NCBI GenBank assembly: GCA_905331475.1
Contig: CAJNYU010000945.1
Location: forward strand, 46,334 to 110,333
Direction: 5' to 3'
Origin: Rotaria socialis
Lineage: Eukaryota > Rotifera > Eurotatoria > Philodinida > Philodinidae
DNA length: 64,000 nucleotides
Position numbers and translations under genes: made by a program. Under the pieces are notes generated by a model. The model searched no databases and was not told the origin of the DNA. It saw nothing but the letters and a program-made list of their open reading frames with translations. Within the stretch, counting starts at the first letter, position 1; each line of letters opens with the position of its first letter. Shown one piece after another: positions 1-13,481 of the stretch.

Positions 1-3899
<3,899 letters not shown>

Positions 3900-4710
3900 T
3901 TCAAAAATGATTTAGAAAAACAAATGAAATTTATCTTTATTCATTCTTTATTTATTTTCATATAATAATCAAATTATTTTTTCTCAGGTAGTTTATTTTT
4001 TTTTATAGACAGATTGTAAATCGATGAACAATAATATTGTATCAGATATCAAATATCAAATTTAGAACACAACAAAATAAATTTCAGCTTTTTTAATGGC
4101 GTGATAATTGAAATGTTTTATATTGTAGATGATTAGAAATCTTTGATTACATGAGACAAGCAAATGATGGAGTACTGAAATTATGCGTATATTACGATGG
4201 CCTAATTTTAACTTTGAAAAAATGAATGTTTTATTTGATACTAAGGAAATACTGTTTTGATTCCGAATGAAATGTCACACAAGAATCAAATAGGTAATTC
4301 TGCTGGACACTGGTTCGACCGAAAGCCTATTTTGTTTTTTAGAATAGTTATCAATACCATTTTTCTGTTAACGCCACGAGATAATATTTCAATATTTATA
4401 ACCATTTTCTATATTATTTTATTAGTTAAACCGTCTGAAAAATATAATTTGTATCGATAATTTTTTTGAGAACACAACAAGAATATTAAAGAAATAAAAG
4501 ACAGTATAAATTTTGATTAATAGCAAAAATATTTTGTTAAAATAGTCTTTCCATTTGATTTAATGCTCTTTGCTGTTGTGAAATAACCTGTTTGCGTTTC
4601 TTTCCATATCAGTATACTATCTTTCTTCGCTGTTGTGCAATACAATCGAGCACGTTGTTAAAGTGACTTACAGGGATAAAAGTAAACGCGCTTCATTTTA
4701 ACATTTATAT
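3900..4710. other. Intergenic; no gene seen
   Basis: AT-rich stretch between the BLM-like stop and the next start codon. Only short open frames without splice support or recognisable protein content are present. It should hold the 3' UTR of the helicase and the promoter/5' leader of the RanBP2-RING gene. Confidence 0.5.
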
Positions 4711-5494
4711 ATGGCTGCAGCATCATCAAATAGTGGAAGATTGTAAGTGAATGGCATTCTCAGTAGAGTTGCGCTTGATTTTTACTAAATGGTTCGTTTT
4801 ATTGACGGAAACTTGTAAGAAGAGACTACAAACGAAAGTTTGACGTAATGTATTAGATAAAATATTCTACTAGTTAAACTTTGAGAATAATTTTTTTAAA
4901 GGAATAGTAAAAACACAAATATTGATTATCTTTTTTTATTCTCGTAGTGTTTTTGAGTCTGGGGATTGGCCTTGTCAACAGTGTCATGAGATAAATTTCA
5001 AATCACGCAATGTTTGTCGTCGTTGTTCAACGCCACGTAATCAACCAGCTCAAGTGAATTCGACTGCTGCTGGTATTGCTCCTCAATCTACATCTAAACC
5101 AGGTGACTGGATATGTCAATCTTGTAGCATTCTAAATTTTGCTGCTCGTACTGCATGTTATAAATGTGGTCTACAAAAACAAGTATCCACAGTTTCGCAT
5201 TCTTCGCCACCAGTAGTATCGAAACCAGGTGATTGGAAATGTAAATGTTCTGAAATAAATTTCGGCTCACGTACTGTATGTCGTTCGTGTGGTACAGCAA
5301 AACCATCTGCTGACAATACAAAAACTTCAAACGAATGTGTTATTTGCATGGAAAAGCCGATTGATTCGGTAGTAACGACATGTGGCCATTCAGCTATGTG
5401 TCTTGAATGTGGGGCTCAAGTTACTTCGTGTCCAATCTGTCGTAATCCTTTTAATCAACAACAAATAATTAAACTCTTTAAAGTTCATGAATAG
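4711..5494 (+). CDS. RING E3 ligase with three RanBP2-type zinc fingers
   Basis: Probable ubiquitin ligase with protein- or RNA-binding zinc fingers, 192 aa. Exon 1 is 4711-4742 (MAAASSNSGR..) and exon 2 is 4948-5494; the 205-bp intron has clean GTAAGT and TCGTAG borders. Three RanBP2 fingers follow the pattern GDW.C..C...N......C..C, starting near residues 17, 65 and 114; the third has only one residue between its first cysteines (CKC instead of C-x2-C). The C-terminal RING reads CVICMEKPID..CGH..MC..C......CPICR and ends in a hydrophobic KLFKVHE tail, the MDM2/MEX3/neuralized style of RING. MDM2 also combines a RanBP2 finger with a RING, but the p53-binding domain is absent here, so orthology is not claimed. 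It leads a compact three-gene run, with the next start codon 105 bp downstream. Confidence 0.88.
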
Positions 5495-5586
5495 GCTTCG
5501 AATTCTTTGTTTCTGTTTTAAAATAATTTTTCACTGGATATGATGAAGTTTCATTGATTTTATCTTTTGTTTTGTTTTATTCTTAC

Positions 5587-5588
5587 AG
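5587..5588 (+). promoter_or_regulatory. 3' splice site just upstream of RRP7 start (candidate trans-splice acceptor)
   Basis: A strong pyrimidine tract (ttttgttttgttttattcttacag) ends in AG 11 nt before the RRP7 ATG, but the only upstream exon belongs to a gene whose stop is at 5494. This fits a spliced-leader acceptor inside a polycistronic transcript. A conventional 5' UTR intron with an unseen upstream exon is the alternative. Confidence 0.45.
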
Positions 5589-5599
5589 ATTATTTGACA

Positions 5600-6079
5600 A
5601 TGAAAATGAAAATTTCTAAAACAAGAAAGAAAACGGAAAAGAGTGTTCCAACAAGTTCACATGGTATATCAAAATGGATAAAAGAGTATCGTGATCGTTT
5701 CGCAATTGATATTGATCAACTCGAACAAGCATCTCGTCAATATCTTGCTCAAAACGAAGTCAACTCTGATGAACAATCTGAAAAAAATAATAATAATGGT
5801 TTAAGTGATAACAACGATGATGACAATGGCGGTTGGACAGTTGTTTCACGTTCATTAAAGAAAACTCGTCAACGCATGATTCCATCAACAGATAAAACCT
5901 TGAATCGTTTACGAGCAAAGCTTAAACGATCAAATGAAAAAAAAGAATTAGTCAATTTTTATAAATTTCAAATGACTGATAAAAAAATTGATCAACTTGA
6001 TCAATTAAAAATGAAATTTGAATTAGATAAACAACGTATTACACAAATGAGACAACAACGAAAATTTAAACCTTTCTAG
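5600..6079 (+). CDS. RRP7A: RRP7-like ribosome biogenesis factor, lacking N-terminal RRM-like domain
   Basis: Nucleolar factor of small-subunit processome assembly; the family acts with the CURI/UTP-C complex in yeast. Single exon, 159 aa from the ATG at 5600 (an alternative ATG is at 5606). The C-terminal signature is clear: ELVNFYKFQM, then a Lys-rich helix ending KQRITQMRQQRKFKPF, equivalent to the conserved RRP7 end that finishes in QRKF.P[YF]. An SHGISKWIKEY motif near residue 20 and a WTVVSRS motif near residue 93 also match the family. Vertebrate RRP7A is about 280 aa and begins with an RRM-like domain of about 150 residues; that half is missing here, and the upstream DNA encodes the RING protein. 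Either the domain was lost, or it lies elsewhere. It sits 105 bp after the RING gene and 88 bp before the channel gene on the same strand. Confidence 0.85.
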   Translation: MKMKISKTRKKTEKSVPTSSHGISKWIKEYRDRFAIDIDQLEQASRQYLAQNEVNSDEQSEKNNNNGLSDNNDDDNGGWTVVSRSLKKTRQRMIPSTDKTLNRLRAKLKRSNEKKELVNFYKFQMTDKKIDQLDQLKMKFELDKQRITQMRQQRKFKPF

Positions 6080-6157
6080 AATCTTTGTTTTTCTTCTTGT
6101 TGTTATTGTTGTTGTTTGGGTTTTTTCTTCTATTAACATAAAAGAAAAAATTTCATT

Positions 6158-6159
6158 AG
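6158..6159 (+). promoter_or_regulatory. 3' splice site 8 nt upstream of channel gene start (candidate trans-splice acceptor)
   Basis: The sequence tttcattag lies 8 nt before the ATG at 6168, with no room for a cis 5' exon other than the RRP7 transcript. Together with the similar site at 5588 it suggests polycistronic transcription resolved by spliced-leader addition. Confidence 0.35.
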
Positions 6160-6167
6160 TAAATAAA

Positions 6168-8576
6168 ATGGCGGCACGAATCCATAGATTTCTCGATCGT
6201 AATTCGTATTCTTCACCGAAATTAATTCATGTAGTCGAATCAAAATATTTTACATTATTTCTGGTTGCTGTAATTATATCAAATACATTTCTAATGATTT
6301 TAGAAACATATGATAGTTACTATAAAAAATTTCATTCATTCTTTCTTATATCTGAAAAAATTTATCTATGCATTTATATTATTGAATGTTGTTTTAAATT
6401 ATGGGTAGGTAAAATTCAAGTATTTTCGGATGATGTTAAAATTGAATTAACACATTTCGTTTGTTCAAGTTGATTATAAAATTATCTATTTCAGTATTAC
6501 CATTATGAGGGATCGAGTAGACTCCAAATTAAAAGTCGTATCAAATGAGCAAAACAACTATATAAACAGGTTATAACGGGGTGGGCGAGAGTTTTTAGAC
6601 AAAATGTTTGTTGATTTTTTATTCACTTGAAATTATTTTTGACGAGTCAAACTCTACGTGTTAGAACCAGAATTTTATGTTCTTTCGGAATATGAACTTA
6701 GAAATTTTGTGTCAGTTTTTGTTCGAGAGTAGTAAGTTAATCTTTGAAAGGTCCAAAAACTTAGTTTGAACAGAAATTTTTTCCGCACACTTTTATATTT
6801 TCACTATTATGATCCGAAACTAAAATTTGGAACCTTTATTATGATACCAACTTGCAGAGCAAAATCTACCCTATAAAATGTACTATTTAAGTTTTCTTTT
6901 GTCTGTCGGTAAGGCACCTGAATTTTCATGTTCCCTACATCGCCAGTTTTGAAAAATTGGTTTTTTGACCAAAACCGTTTTAAGTGGAAAGGAAGTCTTG
7001 GAAAAATGCGTATAGCTTCCCTTGGGTAAATGCTACAGCTTAGTTCAATACCACATTTTGTAGAGAATTGTTCACTTTACAAAACTATCAAATCCGACAA
7101 TTTTTAGCATATTCGCAAAGGGACTTATAGGGGTTAGCAAAGCCTGTTTGTTCAGAGTCCAAACTAATTGTTAAGACCTTTTAAAGATTCCCTGACTACT
7201 TTCGAACAAAAGCCGACACAAAATTTCTAGGTCCATAATCCGAAAGAGCACAAAATTCTGGTTCTAGCGCATAGATTTTGATTCGCCGGAAATAATTTCA
7301 AGCAGATCAAAAATGAACAAACACTTTGTCTCAAAACTTTCGCACACCCCGTTGTCAGACCAGAGAATATTTCAAACGCTTTAATCAGATCCGAACTTAG
7401 AATAAATATATTCGTAGACATTTTCTAGACTAAGACGTCTGCCACATTTTGTTTTTTACTGGAAAAGTAGATGCAACATTCCGTATCTATCGAATAATAA
7501 GATTTTCATTATTTAGGTATATTCATGGAGATTTTTTAAAACTTTATGGAATTGTTTTGATCTATTTATTATTATAATAAATATAATTGACTTTATAACA
7601 CAAGAGTTAACGCATGATCACAGTAGCGCATCATTACAAATTGATCATAATCAACATTTACAGTTAGTTAATATGATTTCTTTTCTTCTTTGACTTCTTA
7701 ACATAAATATTTAGTACACAATTTGAACAAATAAATCATTTTTTTAAAATTCTTCGTGTTCTACGTGTACTTCGAAGTTTTCGAGCATTACGAGTAATTC
7801 GTACAATACGTTTCATTCAGTCAATTCGTATAATTGTTAATACATGCTCAAAAGCATTACCTGCTATGGCTAGTATTATATTTATTATGATTATAATAAC
7901 ATGTATATCAGCAATTATTGCCAGAAGTTTATTTGGTGATGTATGCCCTGAAAAATTCAGCAATCTTGTTAAAACATGTTTTTCTCTATTTACATTATTA
8001 ACACTTGATGATTGGTATTCTGTATATCAAGTATGTGCTGAACGTGATTATTCGAATTTCCAATTAGCTTTTTGTTTAATTTATATATTTATTATTAATT
8101 TTATTTTACTTAACCTTCTTATGGCTGTACTTGGTAAATTTAAAGCTATTTATTTATTGTTCTATAGTATATAATTTTCATGTTTAGTTGATAGTTTTCA
8201 AAGTACTCTTGATTGTGATGGAAAAAATGACAATCAATCGAAAACTGAAAATAATAATGATGAAGAACGCATAGTGAAAAATTTAACACAACTAACAGAA
8301 GAATATTGCGACGATAGAAAAGTTAATAAAGAAAATGATGACATTTCAATGTATGACAGAGAAGAACATCGAAATGAAATAGATAATCCATCGAGAGATT
8401 ATCGACAAGAACAAAATTCATTGCCTATTGAAAATATCGTGAAACAATATTTTATGTTAATGGAAAGTTTAGAATTTCGAATGCAAAGACATGAACAATT
8501 AACTAAGTTAGCGCAAAAATTAATTAACTTAACGCTGATTGAGCAAGAAAATCGAAAAATTAACATGAAAAAATAA
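6168..8576 (+). CDS. CATSPER1: CatSper-type (CatSper1-like) single-domain voltage-gated cation channel
   Basis: Six-transmembrane, one-pore-domain channel, 396 aa; exons 6168-6404, 7517-7662, 7715-8133 and 8188-8576, all in frame. S1 is about residues 27-46 and S2 about 58-79. S4 (about 139-168) carries arginines every third residue (KILRVLRVLRSFRALRVIRT). The pore helix and filter LFTLLTLDDW (filter TLDDW at 224-228) match the T-x-D-x-W filter of CatSper subunits, and the end of S6 reads MAVLVDSFQSTL, closest to CatSper1. The C-terminus is charged and probably coiled coil. Known CatSper channels are Ca2+-selective heterotetramers of the sperm flagellum. The His-rich N-terminus of mammalian CatSper1 is absent. 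Intron 1 is 1112 bp and contains an inverted-repeat element. The identification as a CatSper-type channel is strong; the subunit number is less certain. Confidence 0.85.
6571..7357. mobile_element. Inverted-repeat (foldback) element in channel intron 1
   Basis: Arms of about 200 bp at 6571-6772 and 7148-7357 are imperfect inverted copies of each other, judged by eye near 80% identity. Shared blocks include the start CGGGGTG.GCGA, AGAACCAGAATTTT and GAAATTTTGTGTC. The arms flank about 375 bp of unrelated AT-rich DNA with no transposase frame. This is a diverged non-autonomous DNA transposon or foldback repeat. I could not fix the exact ends or a target duplication. Confidence 0.7.
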
Positions 8577-9482
8577 TTAATGTTGTAATAAAGGCCTTGA
8601 CATAGGCGCACTTTAGTTCCTTGAGTATTAGTAGTGACGCCATCGACACTGATTTTTAGAACTTAATTTATTTAAAACTCTAACTCCCTCATCAAAAACC
8701 GATTTCGTGCCAAACTCACTGGGGTAGCTTAACATTTGTAGTGAATGATGGAATTTTTAGCTCTACACTATGATGTGTGACAGAAATATCCACTAAGTGC
8801 ACGCCAGAATTAGCTTATTTGGCAAGACAAGATGTCGTGTAGGGCAAAGTTGCTTTTTAAATTCTTAATTTTTTAGTACCCAACAGATATGACAGCGTCA
8901 ATGGACGAGAAAACTGTCTAAAAATAGAAATCGTTGTTTTTATAAATGCTTTTAAAATAAAATGATCAAACAAAATAAAAACAAAAACAGGTTATGTACT
9001 GCATTAGACTTTTACATTATGCTTCTAACAGACATAATTTTAATCTGTACTGTATCGAATGTTTCATTTTATATGTTTTATTGTCTAATGCAAGAAACAT
9101 CGCTTAGAAATAAAATAACATACTATTGACTACTTTTATTGAGAGGTTATGTGCCTACAGATAGATAGATAAAAGCTATCGATAGATTATGTTTGGAACG
9201 AAGCACACTAGTTGTTTTCAAAATTTCAAGAATCAATGTCTTTGATATTCTTCTTTTATAGCGTGATAGTCGTTGGCAATGAAATAAAAAATTTTGAAAA
9301 TTGAATTCATTTCTTGATGATTTTCTTCAAAAGAATTTATTTATTAAACACTTTAAAATTGAATGCATTCCTTTGAAAAGAATTTATCAATATACTCTCA
9401 TCACACTAAATAGGCTTAACACACATTTTTACTTTTAACTTATTTGTTCGTTATTGGTATTTGAAATATTCAAGTTCAGCAA
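8577..9482. other. Convergent intergenic region; no gene seen
   Basis: Space between the 3' ends of the channel gene (plus) and the microseminoprotein-like gene (minus). AT-rich; no long frame, RNA gene or clear repeat recognised. Confidence 0.5.
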
Positions 9483-9934
9483 TCAATGGAAAACTTTCGT
9501 ATATGTCTTATTCTTCTTTCCTTTATTGTCCAGGTGTGTTGAAAGGCACAATTCAGATTCATTCGTCTTTTTAACAAAGACCACGTTGCATCCATCATTA
9601 AGAGCCACGCATTCTTCAGTTGGTACTAGTTTAGCTGCTGCAAAACCAAAACCACAACACTGCAAACCCTGTTTTTCACATCTACAGTCCATGCATTTTG
9701 GTGCAGCTAATTTAAAAGAAGAACCAATAAAAATTTTGAGATCGTCGTATTCGCAGTATTTTTCAACAGTACCAAACTCTAAATTTGTACATGAAGAAAA
9801 AACTATGCACGAATTAAAAAGGATAATTTACTAGATGTTTTGGTTACAACTGGTCCTTGCATGCAATATGAATAAATGTAAGGTGTAAACGCACTAATCA
9901 GAAGTAAAATTACAACTGAAATATGAATTGACAT
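9483..9934 (-). CDS. MSMB: Beta-microseminoprotein-like secreted cysteine-rich protein
   Basis: Small secreted protein, 132 aa; exon 1 is 9832-9934 and exon 2 is 9483-9778, with a 53-bp intron. The start at 9934 gives a signal peptide (MSIHISVVILLLISAFTPY..). The mature part has exactly ten cysteines: SYC, KYC, PKC, DC, RC, QCC, EEC, DGC and ELC. This is the count and order of the beta-microseminoprotein (PSP94) family, including the C-x2-C-x-C...CC core. The vertebrate protein is about 114 aa and abundant in seminal plasma and mucosal secretions; family members also occur in invertebrates. The last residues after ELCLSTH (Lys/Asn-rich, to the stop at 9483) have no counterpart and might reflect a missed 3' intron. 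It is convergent with the CatSper-like gene. Function here is unknown. Confidence 0.8.
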
Positions 9935-10340
9935 GGTGGATATTGGTCTAGCAAGATAAATAACGCGGAAGAAACAAACGTACAACGCTATATATATATA
10001 TTTCGATATTTACATATTACTTAAATACTGTTGTTGACAAATACTCAATGACATAGATAGAAACAAACTGTCATAGCCTAATATATGTAAATATCAGTAC
10101 TTTTATTAACTAAAAACTGAAATGTCTGAATACATTCATGTTGTACTCTTATTCATCAAGTATAACATAAGATTCGACATTTTTTTTATAACCATTATTG
10201 GAGAGATCCAGAATCGCTATATTGCTTACAAGACTCTCATCAGGGGCGTATGTCAGGTCTCAGAGCAGGGGGGGCCGTAAATTTTTTTTCTGTTTTGGTG
10301 AGCAAAAAAAAACGAAATTTTCAAAAGCAGGGGGGCCGGT
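9935..10340. other. Upstream region of the microseminoprotein-like gene; no gene seen
   Basis: AT-rich, with a short TA tract near 9990. It probably holds the promoter of the minus-strand gene ending at 9934. The segment around 10240-10330 becomes G-rich and looks like the edge of a repeat. Confidence 0.4.
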
Positions 10341-10402
<62 letters not shown>

Positions 10403-10420
10403 NNNNNNNNNNCCCCCCCC
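10341..10420. repeat. Poly-G tract, 10-base assembly gap, poly-C tract
   Basis: Sixty-two consecutive G (10341-10402) are followed by ten N (10403-10412) and eight C (10413-10420). The G run facing a C run across the gap suggests a collapsed or foldback structure, or a low-quality homopolymer join. Nearby related words (GGGGCGTATGTCAGG on the left; TTTACGCTCCTGCCTC on the right) could be degraded inverted ends of an element. The true length is unknown. Confidence 0.85.
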
Positions 10421-11723
10421 TATTTACGCTCCTGCCTCTCATGAGTCCGTGAATCGATTAAAAAAACGTTTTTCATACATATGCCAGTAGATAATTAATT
10501 TTCATAATTTCCAACATAAAGTAAAATTTGGTTGACTTCGAATATTGATTCATCTTTTTAAATGTGATGCAAAAGAATGTGTTTTCATCAATAGTTTGAA
10601 GAAAATTCAAATAGAACCAGAAACAGTAAAACTTATGAAAAATCTTCAGCGACTATTTCATCTGAGGAACTAACAGCTACTTATTAAGAGATAAGATAAT
10701 GAAGTTTCCTTACAACAGCAAGTTCATCAAGCAAACATGAAACGCCTCGAACCTATATTCTTTACCAAAAATAGACGTTACTATATGTGTATTTCAGAAA
10801 TCGAAAATGTATTGAATAAACTCTGCTGAAACAAATAGAAAATTTTTATTTATATCGTTAAATATTCGATATAATATTAAATTAGGCTCATACTTCGATG
10901 GTACTATAACACGATCATCAATCGAAAATCTACTCAAGTAGAACAATTACATTTGTGACATGATCATAATTTATCACATATGAACGTGTTCAATGGTTTG
11001 CTATTATTATTTTAATTCTTTATATCATAGGAAAAGCAATACAATTGGCTAAGGAGGCAAATGTTGTCGCCTACTAAATTCTTTTACGAATCGTGTATGC
11101 AACTTTCTTCCTACTCAGTAACTATCTCATCATAAATGATTGTATGTCTGTGTATACGATACAGACGACATACGGGTTCGTACGATTGAGCCGTGTGTAA
11201 CACATCATCATTCAGCTGTATACAGATTCTATCGTCTTCTTCCCTTAGCAAGCTTAGTTAAATAGAGTGATGTTACTTTGAAATACGAACGGTTCGATTT
11301 TAAATAAACTTAAGATTCAATCCGATCTCTAGTCTCTGTTTTCTTGTCGATGTATCAATCAGATAGCAAAATTAGTAAGCTGTATATTGCATATGTATAT
11401 TTCATTAGTTTACTGAGCGTGCCCTGCTACAGATGACTGGCTGTTATTATAGACGATAGATAGCGACGTCTGTTGATAGAATTCCGTATTGAATGTTTTT
11501 AACTTGTTATAGCTAAAAAACAGATAACCTTTCTTTTCCTATGTTTTTTTTAATTGTATCAATCGACTAATATTTGGTAACAGTTTGTTTATTGAGTTTT
11601 TTGCCAAGTGGAAAAAATTGAACGTTCTTGATTGTTTTCATAATTACGCATATGCATATATCTATATCCTTGTTTTATATTTAATTTATTCGCTTAATTA
11701 TTAAAAGTAAAGAAAAGCGAATT
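10421..11723. other. Intergenic upstream of TDP-43; no gene seen
   Basis: About 1.3 kb, AT-rich, without a supported exon or RNA gene. The last few hundred bases should contain the TDP-43 promoter and 5' leader. The bases before the start are ..gaaaagcgaatt. Confidence 0.45.
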
Positions 11724-13304
11724 ATGTTTATACGCGTCGCAGATGAATCAAAATCCAACAATGAAATCGTCGAAATTCCGATTGATGGTGATATGGATGG
11801 TTCTGTTTCCTTGAGTACACTCGCTGCTCAATTTCAAGGTGTGAGTGCGTTGAAATATCGGAATTCTGAGACGAGTGTGTGGAGAGGGTGAGTGAACGTG
11901 TTTGTTCTTTGTTACATTTATTCTAAATCTATATTATATATGTGTGTGTTGAGTGAAATGTGTGGTGGTTGTATTATCCTGCCATTTTGCATTGTTTCAT
12001 TTTTTCGGTGAACTGAAAAAATAAATCATATGCTTTTCTGTTTTCTAAGTGTTCGAGTAGCAGATGGAAAACTGTACCATCCAGATGGTGTTTGGGATCC
12101 GGATACCGTATATGTCACTGTTTATTCTAAACGTAAGTGAAGAATTTTGACAGAAATATTTACTATTGTTGACTAAATAGCTGTTTCATCGGATATTAAA
12201 CGAAAAGGAGTTGGAGAACAACAAGAAGAATATTCAATAACATCATTAGGACAAAGTAAAAATCAAAGGCTCGAATATGGCGAAGAAACTAGTACTGAAA
12301 ATGAAAATGAGCCTGACCATCGTTGTGTTGATTTAATTGTACTTGGAATAAGTTATCGAAGTCTTGAAGCTGATGTTAAGAAATGTTTTGAAGTCTTTGG
12401 TGAACTTGTATTTTGTGAGGTAGAAAAAATTTAATATTTTAAAAAAGAAAATATTTCAACATTTTTTTATTACAACAAAATAGATAAAACGTGATGCCAA
12501 TGGACAATCACGTGGATTTGGTTTTATTCGATTTAAAAATTATGAATCACAGTTGGCTGTTATTAATAAGCGACATTTTATTGATGGAAGACATGTTGAT
12601 GTTAAAATTCCTGATTCAAAAGTAAGCTGATTTAAATTAACTTTATAATTAAAACAAAAAACTTTATAGATTATCTTAAATATGTATATTTTCTCTTCTA
12701 ATTAATCTCGTATTTTAGACAAGTGCACATGAACCTGAATATGCTCGAAAAATATTTGTTGCTCGTTTACCAGATAGTATAACACCGGATGATTTGCGAC
12801 AATATTTTTCTAAATATGGGCCAATCAAAGATGTTTACGTACCTAAACCAGCACGTTCATTTGCATTTGTTACATTTCATGATTCAAATATCGTAAGAAC
12901 ATTATTCGGTACTCATATGATTCATGGTAACTTATTAAATAGTTCTAAGATTTCTAAATTCTTCTATCTACGTTTATCTAGGTTGTAGTGTCACCGTTGG
13001 ACCAGCAGAACCAAAAAATAAATTACCTGCAATTGGTGATTATCCAACATCAACATATAAACGAGCTAAACCAGATCATAGTAGTTTACGTACACTAACA
13101 GCTTATAGTACGTCACCAGCTCATTCACATTATCATCAACAATATGGTCAAACAGCAAATACTGATATGATGCAACGATTTTTTCAACAATATGGTACAA
13201 CAACAAATGGTTCAGCTAAAGCACAATTTTCTAATGCTCAACAATCCTATTGGAGTAATGCACACGAAGAAGCAGCTGCTATTTGGCAACAACACTATCG
13301 ATAA
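11724..13304 (+). CDS. TARDBP: TDP-43 orthologue (TAR DNA-binding protein)
   Basis: Nuclear RNA-binding protein regulating splicing and RNA stability, 384 aa; exons 11724-11887, 12050-12132, 12181-12419, 12484-12621, 12719-12926 and 12982-13304. The N-terminal ubiquitin-like oligomerisation domain is recognisable (IEIP-like start, LSTLAAQF, LKYRN, W-RGVRV). RRM1 has DLIVLGISYR (RNP2) and SRGFGFIRF (RNP1), followed by RHFIDGR. RRM2 has KIFVARLPD and RSFAFVTF, plus DVYVPKP. After RRM2 (GPAEPKNK) the tail is about 100 residues rich in Gln, Tyr, Ser, Thr and Ala, ending AAAIWQQHYR. It lacks the Gly-rich prion-like domain of vertebrate TDP-43. An acidic and Gln/Glu-rich linker replaces the usual linker before RRM1. 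The next gene downstream is convergent. Confidence 0.95.
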
Positions 13305-13481
13305 GAAATCTCTTGTTTTTTTTCTCGATTATGACATGTCTCTTCATTTTCTTTTCTCTTCCTTTTTCTTCTCGTGCACTTCAGTTATTGTCATGTTTTT
13401 AAATGTGTATGTGTCTGTACAGAGCGAAGACATTTAAAGATATATATATATATTCAAAAAACAAAACACAACAAGAGACTT

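Noticed and set aside
9454..9834. Plus-strand open frame of 126 aa
   Set aside because: Antisense to the microseminoprotein-like exon, whose cysteine pattern and signal peptide support the minus strand.
10198..10452. Poly-Gly and poly-Pro open frames
   Set aside because: Translations of the G-run and assembly gap.
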